Below, piece by piece: positions 41,027 through 53,324 of a DNA stretch of 64,000 nt. Origin of the DNA: Macrothele yani. Lineage: Eukaryota > Arthropoda > Arachnida > Araneae > Macrothelidae. The notes below the pieces were generated by a model, which saw nothing but the letters and a program-made list of their open reading frames with translations, was not told the DNA's origin and ran no database searches. The number at the start of each line of letters is the position of its first letter. Position 1 is the first letter of the stretch. A program made the translations under genes and the position numbers. Location of the stretch: the NCBI GenBank assembly GCA_039090855.1, contig CM077006.1, forward strand, positions 47,377,336-47,441,335. The letters run 5' to 3'.

Positions 41027-44000
41027 GATGTAAGGACAGGTGATGCGTAACATCACAGCCTCTCCTTGACAAATGTCAACCCCGCCTTCTCGTGGTACAT
41101 CCTGTTCCAACTAAAGGGGCTCTGACGACCGCCAATAGCGGTATAACTACACCATTGGGATTAGAGGAAATGCTATCCCACACTCACCAACCTGCTTGGC
41201 CAGCGTGGTGAGTTATGGCCAAACCCCTCCAAAATGATTCCACAACTTAAATCTTGGCCCTCAGTCTCTGGCAGCTGGAATGTACCAGGCCAAGGCAGCG
41301 GAGAGTGCGACATGAAGGCAGAGGGTGCTAAGAATCCCCGGAGGACCGGACTAGGCTGTCATCTGATGCTGACCTTGGCTACGTATAATGGACGCTCCCT
41401 ATCTTCCGATTCAAGGCTTCTTGAATTGGAAGAGGAACTACAAAGGATCAAGTGGGACATCGTTGGGCTAAGTGAGGTAAGGAGAAAAGGAGAAGATCTC
41501 ACTGAACGGAAAAGTGGACATCTCTTCTACTATCGTGGGACTGATACTGGCAGAACTAGTGGTGTTGGATTTATAATAAACAAGAAACTGAAGGATAAAG
41601 TTGTAGAAGTTGAAAGTTCCTCTGACAGAGCTGCACGACTCGTTATCCAACTCTCGAGAAGATACCAGGCTCAGATTATTCAAACTTATGCACCCACCAC
41701 AAGTCATCCTGAAGAAGAAATTGAAGAATTTTATGAGGAAATTCGTCATCTAAATAATAAAGGTAAGCAGCACTTGAAGATAATTATGGGAGATTTCAAT
41801 GCAAAAATAGGGCAACGACAACAGAATGAAAACTTCAGTAGGTAAATTCGGCCACGGCAACAGAAACCAGCGTGGAAATACTCTCGTCGAGTTTGCAGAG
41901 GCGGAAGGGTTTTTCATCTTGAACTCCTTCTTCAAGAAAAAGCCACACAGGAAATGGACATGGAGACATCCAAATAGGACGACAAGTGAAATTCATTTTA
42001 TTATGTGTAACAAAAAATTCGTCATAGAAGACTGCAGTGTGCTAAACAAGTTCAACACAGGTAGTGACCATAGATTGGTGAGATGTAAGATGCACCTCAA
42101 CACTAAACTCGAACGTGGCCAGCTCATAAGACAAACAAAATGTATTGACATAACCATCCTTAAAAAACACCATAAAACCTTCAAGTTGGAACTGAAGAAC
42201 AGATTCTCTGCTTTAGAAGGCCTAACATCGGAAGAAGTGGATATTTCTGAAGTTAGCAGAAAAGTAACCAAAGCTCTTATGGAAACAGCAACAAAATTAG
42301 CTGGGTCTAAGAACAAGTTGCATGTGAACAAATTATCAGGAGAAACCAAAATGTTGATGCCAAAAAGAAGAGAGATGAGGACAATTAAAGAAGATGTGAC
42401 TTCCAAAGTGGAATATATAGAGCTATGCAAGACAGTACGAAAAAGTATCACTGAAGACGTAAGGAAATTCAACTGTGAACTAGCAAGGAAAGCAATTGAA
42501 AACGACCAAAGCCTAAAGATATCAAAGGGACATCTCAGTAAGGGAAGAAAACAGATTATGGCACTGAGAAAAGAAGATGGTTCTGTAACAAGAAATAAAG
42601 GCGAAATTTTGACAAGAGTGAAAGATTTCTACTCCAAATTATATGAAAGGGATGATACATGTACTCCAGACATCATGAAAGGTACCAGTACCAAAGTTCT
42701 TCCAGTCCTCCCAGCAGAAGTTGCACATGCTATCAAAAACATGAAGCAGGGGAAACCTCCAGGAGAAGATGGAATTACTGTAGACATCATACAGGAAGCA
42801 AGTGGAGAAATTGAAACAGTACTCGCCCAAGTTTTCACTCGGTGCCTTAATGAAGGGAAGATTTCTGAGGATTGGAACAACGCTACAATGATCCTGCTAC
42901 ATAAAAAAAGTGACATTGAGGATCTCAGGAACTACAGACCTATCAGCTTTCTATTAGTGGTTTATAAAATCTTCACTAAAGTTCTTTCACACCTCTTGAA
43001 GGTAACACTGGACATGGCTCAACCAAGAGAACAAGCTGTATTCAGGAGTGGCTACAGCACAATAGATCATATCCACGTACTGAGAGAACTAATTGAAAGA
43101 GCGAGGGAATATGAACTTCCATTGTGCATGGCTTTTATCGATTATGAAAAAGCCTTTGATTCGGTGAAACCATCAGCAGTTGAAATCCTGCGGTGTTGAA
43201 GATGCATACATTGATATTATTAATAACATCTATGAAAATGCAAGTGCAAAGGTTCGACTGTTTGAAAATACAACACACATAAAAATTGGAAAGGGAGTGA
43301 GACAAGGTGACACCATATCTCCGAAACTCTTTAATGCCACATTGGAAAATGTCTTTCAATCACTGAACTGGAAAAACAAAGGAAAAAAGATTAATGGCGA
43401 TTATCTAACCCACCTTCGTTTTGCTGATGACGTAGTCATTTTTGCAACTACCCCATCAGAGCTGCAGAGTATGATCCAGGAACTTGCTGACAAGAGTAAA
43501 GAAGTGGGATTACAAATGAACTTTCAGAAGACAAAAGTGATGTTCAATGCTTTTATCAAAAATGAAGATTTATCTATTGATGGAGAAAAGCTGGAGATAA
43601 CAGTCACGTACGTTTATCTTGGACAGCAGATATCAAGTGAGGGTCACATTGGTGAAGAAATCAATCGGCGTACAAAACTTGCCTGGAGAGCTTTTGGAAG
43701 AAACAGCATAATTTTCAAGAGCAATATGCCATTATGTCTTAAAAGAAAAGTGTTTGATCAATGCATCCTTCCAGTGCTTACGTATGGTGCAGAGACGTGG
43801 ACCTTAGCTAAAAGAGACATACAAAGGCTGCAGACAACTCAAAGTAGCATGGAGAGGTGCATGCTTGGTGTAACCAGGAGAGATAAGAAGAGGAACTCGT
43901 GGATCCGAAAAATGAGAAGAGTGGAAGACATCATGATTAGAGTTAAATCCCTGAAATGGCAATGGGCTGGACATATTGCCAGAAGGACAGACCATCGATG

Positions 44001-44205
44001 GACAGCCGAAATTTTAGATTGGATTCCAAGGGACAGGAAAAGACCCAGAATAAGACCACATGGGAGATGGGTGGATGAAATTCGAAAGTATGCGGGAGTG
44101 ACATGGAGGAGACTGGCACAAGACAGACCGTTGTGGAGGAAACTTGGGGGGACCTTCGACCAGCAGTGGATTGATAATGGTTGACAACGATGATGATCAT
44201 TATTG
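41027..44205 (+). mobile_element. RTE-type LINE, nearly full length
   Basis: About 200 bp of GC-richer 5' leader (from GGGATGTAAGGACAGGTG) precede the ORF. The 3' end follows the stop directly with GACAACGATGATGATCATTATT, the short simple-repeat tail expected of RTE. Two other fragments of the family lie at 26661-27895 and 61286-62640, plus a short end at 25795. Confidence 0.88.
41234..44184 (+). pseudogene. RTE ORF: apurinic-like endonuclease and reverse transcriptase
   Basis: Frame one (41234-41845) encodes the endonuclease: LTLATYNGRSLSS, WDIVGLSEVRRKGEDL, GVGFIINKKL, TYAPTTSHPEEE, MGDFNAKIGQ. A 1-base frameshift near 41845 moves to frame two (to 43199): RGNTLVEFAEAEGFFILNSF, WTWRHPNRTTSEIHFIM (the usual acidic residue of IDYI is H here) and GSDHRLVR. 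RT follows: GKPPGEDGITVDIIQ, WNNATMILLHKK, NYRPISFL, AFIDYEKAFDSV. A 10-bp loss near 43185 shifts to frame three: GVRQGDTISPKL, FADDVVIFAT (RT active site) and the RTE C-terminus RWVDEIRKYAGVTWRRLAQD, stop at 44184. The two frameshifts prevent a complete product. About 980 codons in total, normal for RTE. Confidence 0.95.
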
Positions 44206-44833
44206 AATAGCCCTGGATTTATTATTCAATAATCTCCTGTAATAATGTATCATCAATTTTCCTAATAACCGAGGCGTGTTCAATAAGAAGAGTCTCGCGC
44301 AGGACTTGTTGCCTAGCAACCAGCCAGACGGCAAACGATTCTTTGTGCTATTAGCTTCATTTACTGCGTAACAGAACTCCGTACACCTATTTGTTCGTAT
44401 TTAAATGTGTTTAAAATGAATGATTCGTTATTTTTCAACTGTGCCGACGTGTGGCAAACAACCATCAGTTATACAGTTTTAAATTCATGAATATGTACCT
44501 TCCAAAGAAATTCACGATAGACAAGTGGTTGTTCGATGGTTCTGGAACTTTGGACTGACTGACTTCGTCGTTGTGTAAGAAAATCAAAGGACAGTGGAGG
44601 AATGTTGGCCGTAAAGTTTCAGCCGCGTAGTGGGAGGCTCGTAATCGCTACTTGCGATTTGCACAGGCAAAAAGTCGACAAGCTAATCAGGGAAAATTGA
44701 AGAATAACTCAGAGAACCATAGTAAGTTAGCTGAACAATGACACTGTTGATAGAGCAAAGTGTGTGCTTTGGGTACAACGTCAGCTAACGACTGAAACAA
44801 AGAAATCACGACTTCACACACGCAAATGTTTGC
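44206..44833. other. Unassigned, possibly a decayed transposase
   Basis: GAGGCGTGTTCAATAAGAAG at 44271 has the look of a DNA-transposon terminus. Scattered frames at 44500-44800 resemble a degraded HTH-containing protein, but I cannot name a family. Confidence 0.25.
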
Positions 44834-45285
44834 TTGCTCACTGTGAAACACTTTTTTCACATTAATTATGCTATCTTATCGTGGGGACAGACGACTAAAT
44901 ATAATTTTAAAAAACTTCAAATTCTGCAAAACAAATATATAAGATTAATTGACCTAAAATTTGATAGAAATACACCACTATCACTATATAATAACACAAG
45001 AGTTTTTCCAAATAAGTACAATATTCTTACGATTAACCAACTATATAACTTTAATATTGGGAAAATTATGTTCAAGCAAATTAAGAACAATTTACACACT
45101 AACATCATACAAATTGTAACCACAGATACACTCACATGACACGTACTAAATTACATATTCGGCCCATTCATCCGAAGACAGACCATGAAGCAGAGTATAA
45201 ATTACACTGGCCCACACTACTGGAATTAATTACCGACGGAATTGACTTCTTTAAATAACTTTAACCTTTTTAAAAAAAATTAAAA
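44834..45285 (+). pseudogene. LINE (jockey/CR1-like) C-terminal fragment
   Basis: YAILSWGQTTKYNFKKLQIL, QNKYIRLIDLKF, NKYNILTINQLYNFNIGKIM and, in a damaged frame, INYTGPTLLELITDGIDFF. This is the same post-RT block as the LINE at 4.75-6.1 kb. Only the last 140 or so residues are present. Confidence 0.75.
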
Positions 45286-45604
45286 AACTACATAATGACT
45301 TGCGACTCCTCAAATTGATGATTGCAGTGGAGGGGGCTGTGATTATTACTATGACTTGTAATATCTTAATGTAAATTGATTTTCAATGGTATCACCTGTA
45401 ATGTTTATCTTTTCATAAATCATTTTTTTAAACACTGTTTTGTATGTAACTTTAAAACTTCTGACTTAAGTGTAAAATTTGTGTAGGGTACATGGGACTC
45501 AGTCAGGCCTTGCTGGCCTTTTCTCCCCCTGCTTCCTTGTTGTGCTGTTTTTAATTTACGCTTTCCAACCGTAGGTTGAAGAAGCGTACATGCTCCAACT
45601 TTTT

Positions 45605-45905
45605 GCCGTCTGTCGGCACGATAACTCGTGTAAAACTGGTTCGATTTCGATGAAATTTTAGTATGTGTTAGGGGACCACCTGGGGACGAACCCTATTGAA
45701 AATGGGTTAAGTGGGGTCAAAGGTCAGGACATAGGAGCGGGATGCATTCCATTGCCCTTATGCGTCATAACTTGTAAAAATATAGTTTGATTTCAATCAA
45801 AATTTAGTATGTCTTAGGGGACCACCTGGGGACGAACCCTATCGAAAATGGGTGAAGTGGGGTCAAAGGTCAGGACATAGGAGCGAGATTTGTTCTACAG
45901 TTATC
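45605..45905. repeat. 146-bp tandem repeat, two units
   Basis: TTAGGGGACCACCTGGGGAC occurs at 45668 and 45814. The surrounding GGGGTCAAAGGTCAGGACAT and ATAACT...ATTTAGTATGT segments repeat with the same 146-base spacing. Confidence 0.9.
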
Positions 45906-46094
45906 TTCATAACTTGAATAATGATTTCCGGTATGTTGGAAAGCGTATCATAATCAATGCATTGCATGATTTTACTAACTTGTTTGATATTTTTGTAACA
46001 CTGGTTTTCTGCTCAGCAAAATAAATGAATTGAACTGAAAATATGGAAGTGAATTTCTCCAAAGCACTGTGACTGATGAGACTTAGGGTCACCA
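45906..46094. other. No recognisable gene
   Basis: Short AT-rich spacer before the reverse-oriented LINE fragment. Confidence 0.35.
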
Positions 46095-46690
46095 TCATGA
46101 CCCCTTTTCTTCTTGGTTACTCAGCCCAAGAACTGGTTGTTCAACAGATGTACTCTGTCTCTCCATTCCTCTCTATTTTTTGCTGCTCTCTTCAAGTCAC
46201 AGTATGTCCTGGTATTAGTGTCGTTGAGTAATTATGCCACAAAACTATTCCTTTGGATGTCCTCTTCTTCTCTTGCCTTGAATTTTCCCTTCCAAAACTT
46301 TCAGAATCAGGCCTCCATGGCGCAATGTGTGTCCCACCCATAACATTCTTCTCTTTAACATGTTGGTCAGGTTCGTGGGTTCTCCCACTCTCTCCAGAAT
46401 CTCATTAGTAATTTTATCGAGCAACCTTATTCTATCCATTCTTCTATAACTCCACATCTCAAATGCCTCCACAGCCTTTTCACTTCCTTTTTGGTCAATG
46501 TCCACGTATCAGAGCCACAGAGAGCTACTGGCCAAACATATGGCTTTAAAATTCTCTTTAATTTTAGATCTACATTTCTGGCAGTCAGTAGTGTTTGATT
46601 CTCTCTATAATGGCCGTTTTTGTCATCCCCAGTACCATTGTAATTTCCTTTTCACATCTCGCATCTTCAGTAATAATTTGAGTTATATAG
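46095..46690 (-). pseudogene. Non-LTR retrotransposon C-terminal fragment
   Basis: Reverse strand: ITEDARCEKEITMVLGMTKT (after the RT core), a stop-rich linker, then KAVEAFEMWSYRRMDRIRLL, KITNEILERVGE, RRMLWVGHTLRHGGLI, VLEGKIQGKRRRGHPKE and LKRAAKNREEWRDRVH. This is the conserved C-terminal block of arthropod endonuclease-RT LINEs. It differs from the RTE family at 41-44 kb. Truncated at the 5' end; several stops. Confidence 0.8.
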
Positions 46691-47602
46691 TGAAATGATG
46701 AAATAGAAATGAAAAATCCATCGGTGGAATACCGACACCCATCTTCTTCTCGATCGAAAACATTCAAACTCAAATTTCTGCCTGTAAGTGCGTGCTCACT
46801 GTGTTTTGGGACTACGGGGGCACTATTCATCAGGAATACATGGTCAAAGCTACGACTATCAACTCAGAGAAACGTGCATACCTTAAAGCAAAGAATAAGT
46901 CGCGAGAATGGGGGCGGCAATGATTCTACAACACAACTCCAAACCCCACACCAGTGCTTTCACTTCAGAGGCCATATAAGAAAATCGGGTTTGGATTTCT
47001 TGAACACCCTACCTACAAGCTCAGATTTGACGCCTTTAAGACGTCTGGTTTTGTTCTGCTCACAATAGACATCTCAAAGGATATCAGTTCACCTGTGACG
47101 ACGATGTTCAAGCCGCTACGAGGAACTGGTTCCAAGAACAACCTGAAGATTTTTTTATAGAGACGGGTTTAAAAAACTTTTAAACATTAGCGTATCTCCA
47201 TCGATCGTGAGAGGTACTACGTAGAAAAATAAAATACGTGAATGAAAGTAGAAATTCTGAGCTTTGTTCTTGTTTCGTTTCAGTTTGGTACCTTGCCCCC
47301 TGGACTTTTGTATAAATATGGAGATGTTACTTTCTGAACACACTCTGTAGAAGTATTTACGGTAGTACCTAGTGATATTTGATATGAAGTGTTCTTATTT
47401 TATATTTTGTTCATCTGCACTACTTTCGACTAATCCTTGTTTAATATTCTTGCCAGAAGTAATTTCTATTAGTGGCTTTCTTAAATTCTTACAAATACCG
47501 TTGCTAAGTTTTTCATACAGAAACGGGCCTTGTCGAAATTTTATCCTCAACAGACTTACAAATCAGTTGCTGAGAAATTTTCTTCGTCGATTGCTTCCTA
47601 AA
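46691..47602. other. No recognisable gene
   Basis: Frames of 119 (46709-47068) and 99 codons (47372-47671) on the plus strand have no recognisable domain. I see no exon-like context. Confidence 0.35.
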
Positions 47603-47604
47603 TA

Positions 47605-48873
47605 CAAAGCGCATCCTGGAAGTAGTGCCTTGTCCCTCAAAAGATTTTCACTTGTAGCGGCAAAAATGTGAAACTTGGTGGCAAAATTCTTGGACATATT
47701 CTTAATATCGCTAGCCTATTCAAAGTATGGTCCATCACTTTCTATACATTTCCGCCATCTTTGAACCCATTGGTGAAATCCATTTCGGAAAAATTCCTGA
47801 GGCTGTCGTTTCACTCATGAGTTCACAGCCAGTTTAACGTCTGTCACATCGGCGAAACGTTCCCCACGAAGGGTGCTTTCAAAGGGGCAAACAGGAAGAG
47901 TCAGAGAACCAAATCAGGACTGTAGGGGGTTGAGGCCACCCCATTTTGTAAATAGTCTGTGAAGTCACCATTGAGGTGTGGAAACGTGCGTTATCGTGGT
48001 GTAAAACAACACTACGAAGTGGAATGCCACGTCTTTTCCTTCTGATAGCTTCTTTTAGCTTCTTCAATGTCTGCACATAGTGAGCACAGTTTATTGTTGC
48101 ACCCCGTTCAAGGAAATCAGTCAAACTGATACCACATTTGTCCCGGAAAATTGTCGCCATCACTTACCCTGCGGAACGATTTCTTTTCACCTTTTTCTGT
48201 CGAGGTGAAGATGTGCGGTGGCATTGACGCGCGTTTTTTTTTTTTTCTGGGTCATGAAACTAGAACACTCAAGCTTCATCCCCCGTCACAACATTAAAGA
48301 AAAACACCTCACCCTTCCTCCCATAACAGTCCAACAGGTTCCGGCATATGTCCACCCTCTGCTCACGGGTAAGGTTTCTTGGGATTCACTTTGAAAAAAA
48401 AATTCTGTAGCCCAGATCCCTAATTAATGTTTACATAACACTCTGATCACAGTGAATCGCATCACACAATTCCTGGATGGTGACACGACGATTAAGCTGT
48501 GATGAGGTCTTGCACTCGTTGCCTGTTGGCATCTGTCACTGAAGTTGCGGGTCTTCCACTCCGCTGTTCGTCCGATACACAACTTTCTCCTTCTCGAAAC
48601 CTCTTCATCCATCTTCGGACATTACTGATATCGATTGTGGCAGCTCCAGGAATCTTCTGTGGATATCTGGAGCCCCACATCCCTCTTTTTCTAGGAATTC
48701 AATTACGGCTCGTTGCTTTTCTCTGTCATTCATGATATTTACTTCCGATTCTGAAAAACATTTGTCCCCACATTGGTATCATATCATAGTACATGTCAGT
48801 AGAGTTTCATTAAAATCACTTCAAAATTTCAAAATTTATTAAGGAGGAGGCATTACTTTCAGGATGCCCCTTG
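47605..48873 (-). mobile_element. mariner element 6
   Basis: Ends CAAAGCGCATCCTGGAAGTA at the left and CAAGGGGCATCCTGAAAGTA inverted at the right, with TA at 47603-47604 and 48874-48875. 1269 bp. Confidence 0.87.
47705..48733 (-). pseudogene. mariner transposase of element 6
   Basis: Start MNDREKQRAVIEFLEKEGC at 48733. After a shift, DISNVRRWMKRFREGESC and RSGRPATSVTDANRQR form the N-terminal region. Later blocks are FRDKCGISLTDFLERGATIN, YVQTLKKLKEAIRRKRRG and VVLHHDNARFHTS (second catalytic aspartate). The first and third catalytic motifs are not legible in a clean frame. The arrangement is like mariners 4 and 5 but the sequence is clearly a different family. Confidence 0.85.
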
Positions 48874-48875
48874 TA

Positions 48876-49924
48876 TATTTAAGGTTCTTCATTTGGGTGA
48901 ATTATTGCGTACAGATGTTTTCATTCAAAAGTCGCTTTTGAGTAATCCATTATTTAATGTTCTGCGGATGTATTTTGGTTTCAATATGCAGTGCTAGGTT
49001 ATATGCCAGATGATTTTTTGGTTCGTTTTCGACATACATGACGCCATGATTATTTCACCATGCCTTTTTTGTGCCCGCGTATTGGCACAATATCTGCTTA
49101 TGAAAGTAAAAGCTTTCTTTCCTACCGGAAGGAGAGCATGACATACAGGATATCTTGTGAGCTTTCTCGGATTTTACGATACGAAAAATTGACGCTGTAT
49201 GAAGTAAACCTAAATTTGTATCGTTTATTACATCTCTGCTCTTACAAGATGTATGTATTGGAAAAAATTGTTCGTGTGTCTGATAGACCTTAAGGATGCC
49301 GAAAATGTTCCGTACCGTTTCTGCCTTTTGTTGGAATGAATTTATCATAAGCTCACAGCTTATGTTCATATCACACTGAAAGCACAATTTATTATGCACG
49401 CAGCACCCATACTCAAACCTGCCTACCCCACCACAATAATGGACCACAGAAAACCCCTGCGGGCTATAAACAGGTCAAATATCTATCTACTACATATCAT
49501 ACCCATGACTATTATGGCGGATATGAACAAGTTCGATCGTAGGCAGATAGTCGGAGAGAGGAAAATGCGATGCTCCATCTCAGCCACTGTAGAAATGCGC
49601 CACGCATAATACTCGTGCGCTTCCCCTGAAGCCATGGACGACTGTCTGCAGAGGTAGAAGTTAGAAGTGTGTAGGGATGCAGTCGAGGCCAGGCTACTTT
49701 TTACTTAATTGAATTAGACTATTTATTCAATCGAAATAGACATTTTTTTTAACACGAATAATGTTAACTGATTTTTTTCTCTTTCTTCTTCTCCGTCTCT
49801 CTGTGTGAATATATTTATTTATTTATTTATTTACTTTGTCAAATCCGTTGATATTTTGTTTGCCTGAAGCAACTCAGAAATAGCCAGTGAACAGGGTACC
49901 GGACAGCATATTATGTATTAGAGT
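48876..49924. other. No recognisable gene
   Basis: A 130-codon minus frame (49055-49447) is the longest; it has many cysteines but no pattern I recognise. An (ATTT)n tract lies near 49811. Confidence 0.35.
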
Positions 49925-50479
49925 TCAAGCGATGGATCCTTCTTGCCAGCAGGATATCTTCAAGCTGGTGGGGGTGGCATTCTCGTCTGGGAACTGTTTA
50001 CGTGGACTGAAATGGGACCCCAGGTACGTGTGACATCGTCCCTCACAGATCAATAGCGTTATCAGGATATCCTGGACGACCATTTGCTCCTGTTTGTGCG
50101 TCTTCAACATCCCACTGGGAACCACATCCTGCAACAAGACAATGCATCGTGCCATCGCTCCCGAATTGTATCCGAATGGTTGGATGAACACTCCACCGAC
50201 GTGACCTCGCTTCCTTGGCCAGCTAGGTCACCTGACCTCAATCCCATCGAGCACATCTGGGATGCCATCGAGAGAGATGTTCGAGGCTCTGACCCCCCCC
50301 ACTCCATCAAATCTTCGTGAACTGTATGAACTTGTTCAGGAGTCGTGGATCCGTATGGCTTCCCAACGCTTCCGGTGTCTTGTCGAGTCCATGCCGAGAC
50401 GAATCGCCGCAGTCACCAGGGCGAAAGGTGGTGCTACACGTTACTGGACAGGTATCTCCAATTAAATTGCTCTTCAGTG
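49925..50479 (+). pseudogene. Tc1-like element 5, 3' half (same family as element 4 at 57.6 kb)
   Basis: Begins at the equivalent of 58257 (MDPSCQQ block) and runs to the right terminus CTTCAGTG followed by TA. It encodes LLQQDNASCHRSRIVSEW-type sequence (second acid), WPARSPDLNPIEHIWDAIE (third acid, glutamate) and RAKGGATRYW. The 5' half, including HTH and first catalytic acid, is absent. It retains the 16 bases (after AATGCA) that element 4 has lost. Confidence 0.9.
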
Positions 50480-50552
50480 TATACCGAAACAAATGCTGTC
50501 TTAGGCACGATATAAAAAAACTTTAATTTAAAATATGTACAAAGTTAAAATC

Positions 50553-50597
50553 GATACAAGATCTTTCGCGAGGGCGACCCTCGCATCATCATGTAAA
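50553..50597 (-). ncRNA. Hammerhead-ribozyme-like motif downstream of the Penelope-like element
   Basis: On the minus strand: TGATGA (50591-50586), T, a perfect 7-bp stem GCGAGGG/CCCTCGC with loop TCG (50584-50568), GAAA (50567-50564), then GATCTT, in which A-GATC-T can form a minimal helix III. Stem I can pair over three bases only. The first core base is A instead of C. Arrangement and position fit the type I hammerheads known from Penelope-like elements. Confidence 0.5.
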
Positions 50598-50639
50598 CCA
50601 ACTGCAACGCAGGCAGCGACCTCTTAAATAGTATGATAA

Positions 50640-52330
50640 AGAGTGACGTCAGTAGGATGATTGTGATATATGTACGTAAGTAGGTAGGACCAAACCATTA
50701 AGATGAGGGTGGAGTGGTGTGGATGTTAGCAAACTATTATGAGAAAGGCGTGAAGTTCTAGATGGCGCAAACATGTGGGAATGTTTATGTTTAATAGTAA
50801 GAGTATTTAGTAAAGCCTTCCACTCTGAAGAAGCAAATGCTGGTGTATCATCATTACAGCAAAATTCAAAATAATGCTGAATGAACAGAGCTTCTGCAAA
50901 TAAAGTGCTTTTTTTAGTAGTACTCAGTAAGACAACAGATTCATTCCATATTGGGATGTGGGCTCCATTTTTTTGCACATCGGGCAAATACTGTGTTAGA
51001 AGCACTTTTACCAATGGAATATTCATGTTCAGCCTTGCGTAATCGTAAGCTGCGCAATGTTGAACCTGTATAAAGAGTCAGGTTGATTAGGACTAGTAGT
51101 ACGTAATGGTATGCAGTATAAACCACATGTATCATCCTTAACTGTTTTTGGACGGTCAGTGCGTAGCATACGGAAAATATTACTGGTCGATTCACCGAAA
51201 GATAAATTATATTTATGGCAAACATTATGCAGGACACGAGAAATTTGTGGTTGATATTCCATTCTCCCGATGAATTTAATATCGCGTGTGTAATTGAGTA
51301 ATGAGGAGCTAGATTTTCTACGATAATTAGTGATTAAGTCATTTATTAAACGTCTCTTCCATCCATATTGTTCTGCGATTAGCATAATTTATCCAGTTCA
51401 AGATTTCGTAAATGTATATTTGAGGAATGCGAGAAAGCACGGTTGATTAAAGAACGAAAAGTTGCTACTTTATATTTGAATGGGTGAAAAGAAGAAGCTG
51501 GTATAATTGCAGTGAAGCAAGTTGGTTTTCGGTACACCGAGTAACTCAAGGCGTGATTAGAAGTATCACGTCATATATTTAAATCCAAAAAGGCGAGTGT
51601 ACCTTCTTGCTCTAGTTCAATTGTAAATTGAAGTGTAGGATAGACCGACTTAATGCACCACGGAATATATCCAACTGCTCGAGGGTATGAAGCCATATAA
51701 CAAGAACGTCATCTATATATCTAACAGAGTAACGTAGCAAGAACTGTATTATTTAGAATTTTATTTTCCAAATCTTGTAGAACAATTTCGGCAAGTAGTG
51801 GGGAAATAGGAGATCCCATAGCTGCGCCATCAGTTTGTCTGTAGATGACATCCTCAAATCGAAAATAAGATCGTCTACTAATAAGTGTTAAGACCTCCAT
51901 AAAATCTGAATTTCGACCTGTGAGTAATGTTTTTGAGCTATCAGTAGTCCTCGTATAATATCACGAGAAGCTGAGACAGGTGCATTAGGAAATAATGAAG
52001 TTACGTCAAGTGATGCAAATAGAAACGGAGTATTTGAGAATTTTTAAGATTGTAGTCGTTGAATTACTTCAAAGGTATTTGAAACAGAAAATTTCCAAGT
52101 CTTGACCAATGGTTGCAGAGATACGGCAAGTGCGTTTTCTAATGGTCTCAAGGCACTAGAATTGCCTGAGACGAGTGGACGGAGAGGGTAATTAGGTTTG
52201 TGTGTTTTGACTTTCCCGAATAAATAAATATGCAATAATTGGCTAATGAACGAAATGGAATATTGAAGTGTTTGGTCGTACTTTGAATAGGTATCCCTTT
52301 GGTTTTAACAGATCTATCAATATTACATCA
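50640..52330 (-). pseudogene. Penelope-like element, RT and GIY-YIG region
   Basis: Reading on the minus strand: GKVKTHKPNYPLRPLVSGNS (RT), a stop, LWDLLFP region, then RYSVRYIDDVLVIW near 51690 (RT active site). The frame is then damaged until KSSSSLLNYTRDIKFIGRME (51300), QISRVLHNVCHKYNLSFGES, GLYCIPL and YTGSTLRSLRLRKAEHEYSI (51080-51000), a GIY-YIG endonuclease. C-terminal LFAEALFIQHYFEF follows. It differs from the element at 34.6 kb, so two Penelope-like families are present. Multiple stops and frameshifts. Confidence 0.85.
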
Positions 52331-52346
52331 TTAGGAATTTAGGCTT

Positions 52347-52582
52347 GCTTTTTTTTTTTTTTTTTTTTTTTTGATTGAAGGTTTAACGACCACCGTGAGC
52401 AACTCAATGAGCTATAAGCAGTCGCCCGTCCCTAATTTAGGGCCACTAGTTCCAGGGAAGGGAGAGAACCAGTGCCGTAAGACAAGCACAACATCCATGC
52501 CTCGCTGGGATTCGAACCCGGACCCCTTCACGGACGAATGGTCATAAGCCAGCGCTTCGACCACTGCGCCACCGGGACGGCG
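52347..52582 (-). repeat. SINE family A, full length with 10-bp target duplication
   Basis: A 24-base T tract, tail, body and head (B box GGTTCGAATCCC in reverse orientation as GGGATTCGAACCC; head end GCGCCACCGGGACGG). Flanked by ATTTAGGCTT at 52337-52346 and 52583-52592, exact. Confidence 0.93.
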
Positions 52583-52592
52583 ATTTAGGCTT

Positions 52593-53049
52593 TGTTTTTC
52601 TTTTATGTGTCCGCATATGAAAAATATACATGTCAAAAGCTTTATATGTCCGGGACTCTGGAAATATAGGAAAAAATTATTAAATGTATTTAGATTATAT
52701 ATTTATATATAATTTTCTCCCTATAAATACATACAAATTTATACGCGAAATTATATACGTATATATCTATGTGTCTATATCTAATTTAGTGCAATAAAAT
52801 TTCATATATAAAGATTTGAGGATATGAGGAAAGTTAGCACAGTGTGCCTATTAACCTCATTGCCATTTTTCAACTTTTTAGGTACAAGGGACAGACTACC
52901 AAAAATATTTCAAACATTAATTCTCAACTTCTTGCAACTACGGATGCACACTCTGATACACCGCAACAATTTTAGAAACAACCGCATACTAAGGAAGAAA
53001 CTCAACAAGTATTGAATTTTAAAATATTTACTCGCCAAAGACAACAGCA
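52593..53049. other. No recognisable gene
   Basis: Very AT-rich; a run of TATATA-type sequence at 52690-52770. Confidence 0.35.
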
Positions 53050-53065
53050 GAAAATACGTTGCCAC

Positions 53066-53174
53066 GCCTATCTTTTTTTTTTTTTTTTCTTGGATTGAAA
53101 GTTAACTATCACCGTGAGCAACTCAATGGGCTATAAGCAATCGCCCGTCCCTAATTTAGGGCCACTAGTTCCAG

Positions 53175-53213
<39 letters not shown>

Positions 53214-53324
53214 AGGGCCGTAAGACAAACAACATACATGCCTCACGAGATTCGAACCCGGACACTTCACGGACGAATGGTCATAAGCCAGCGCACAGAC
53301 CACAGCGCCACCGTTGCAATCAAA
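53066..53324 (-). repeat. SINE family A with 16-bp target duplication and internal GA expansion
   Basis: Exact duplication GAAAATACGTTGCCAC at 53050-53065 and 53325-53340. The body motif AGGGAAGGGAGAGAGCCAG of other copies has grown here to a (GA)n run of about 33 bases at 53178-53210. The head is intact to CAGCGCCACCG. Confidence 0.94.

Noticed and set aside
45300..45600. Host exon candidates near GC-richer sequence
   Set aside because: No open frame with splice sites or a recognisable domain.
46073..46105. Hammerhead motif from CTGATGAG
   Set aside because: No stem II followed by GAAA downstream.
49055..49447. 130-codon cysteine-rich minus-strand frame as a host gene
   Set aside because: No recognisable cysteine spacing, no splice or homology evidence; length is within chance for this composition.
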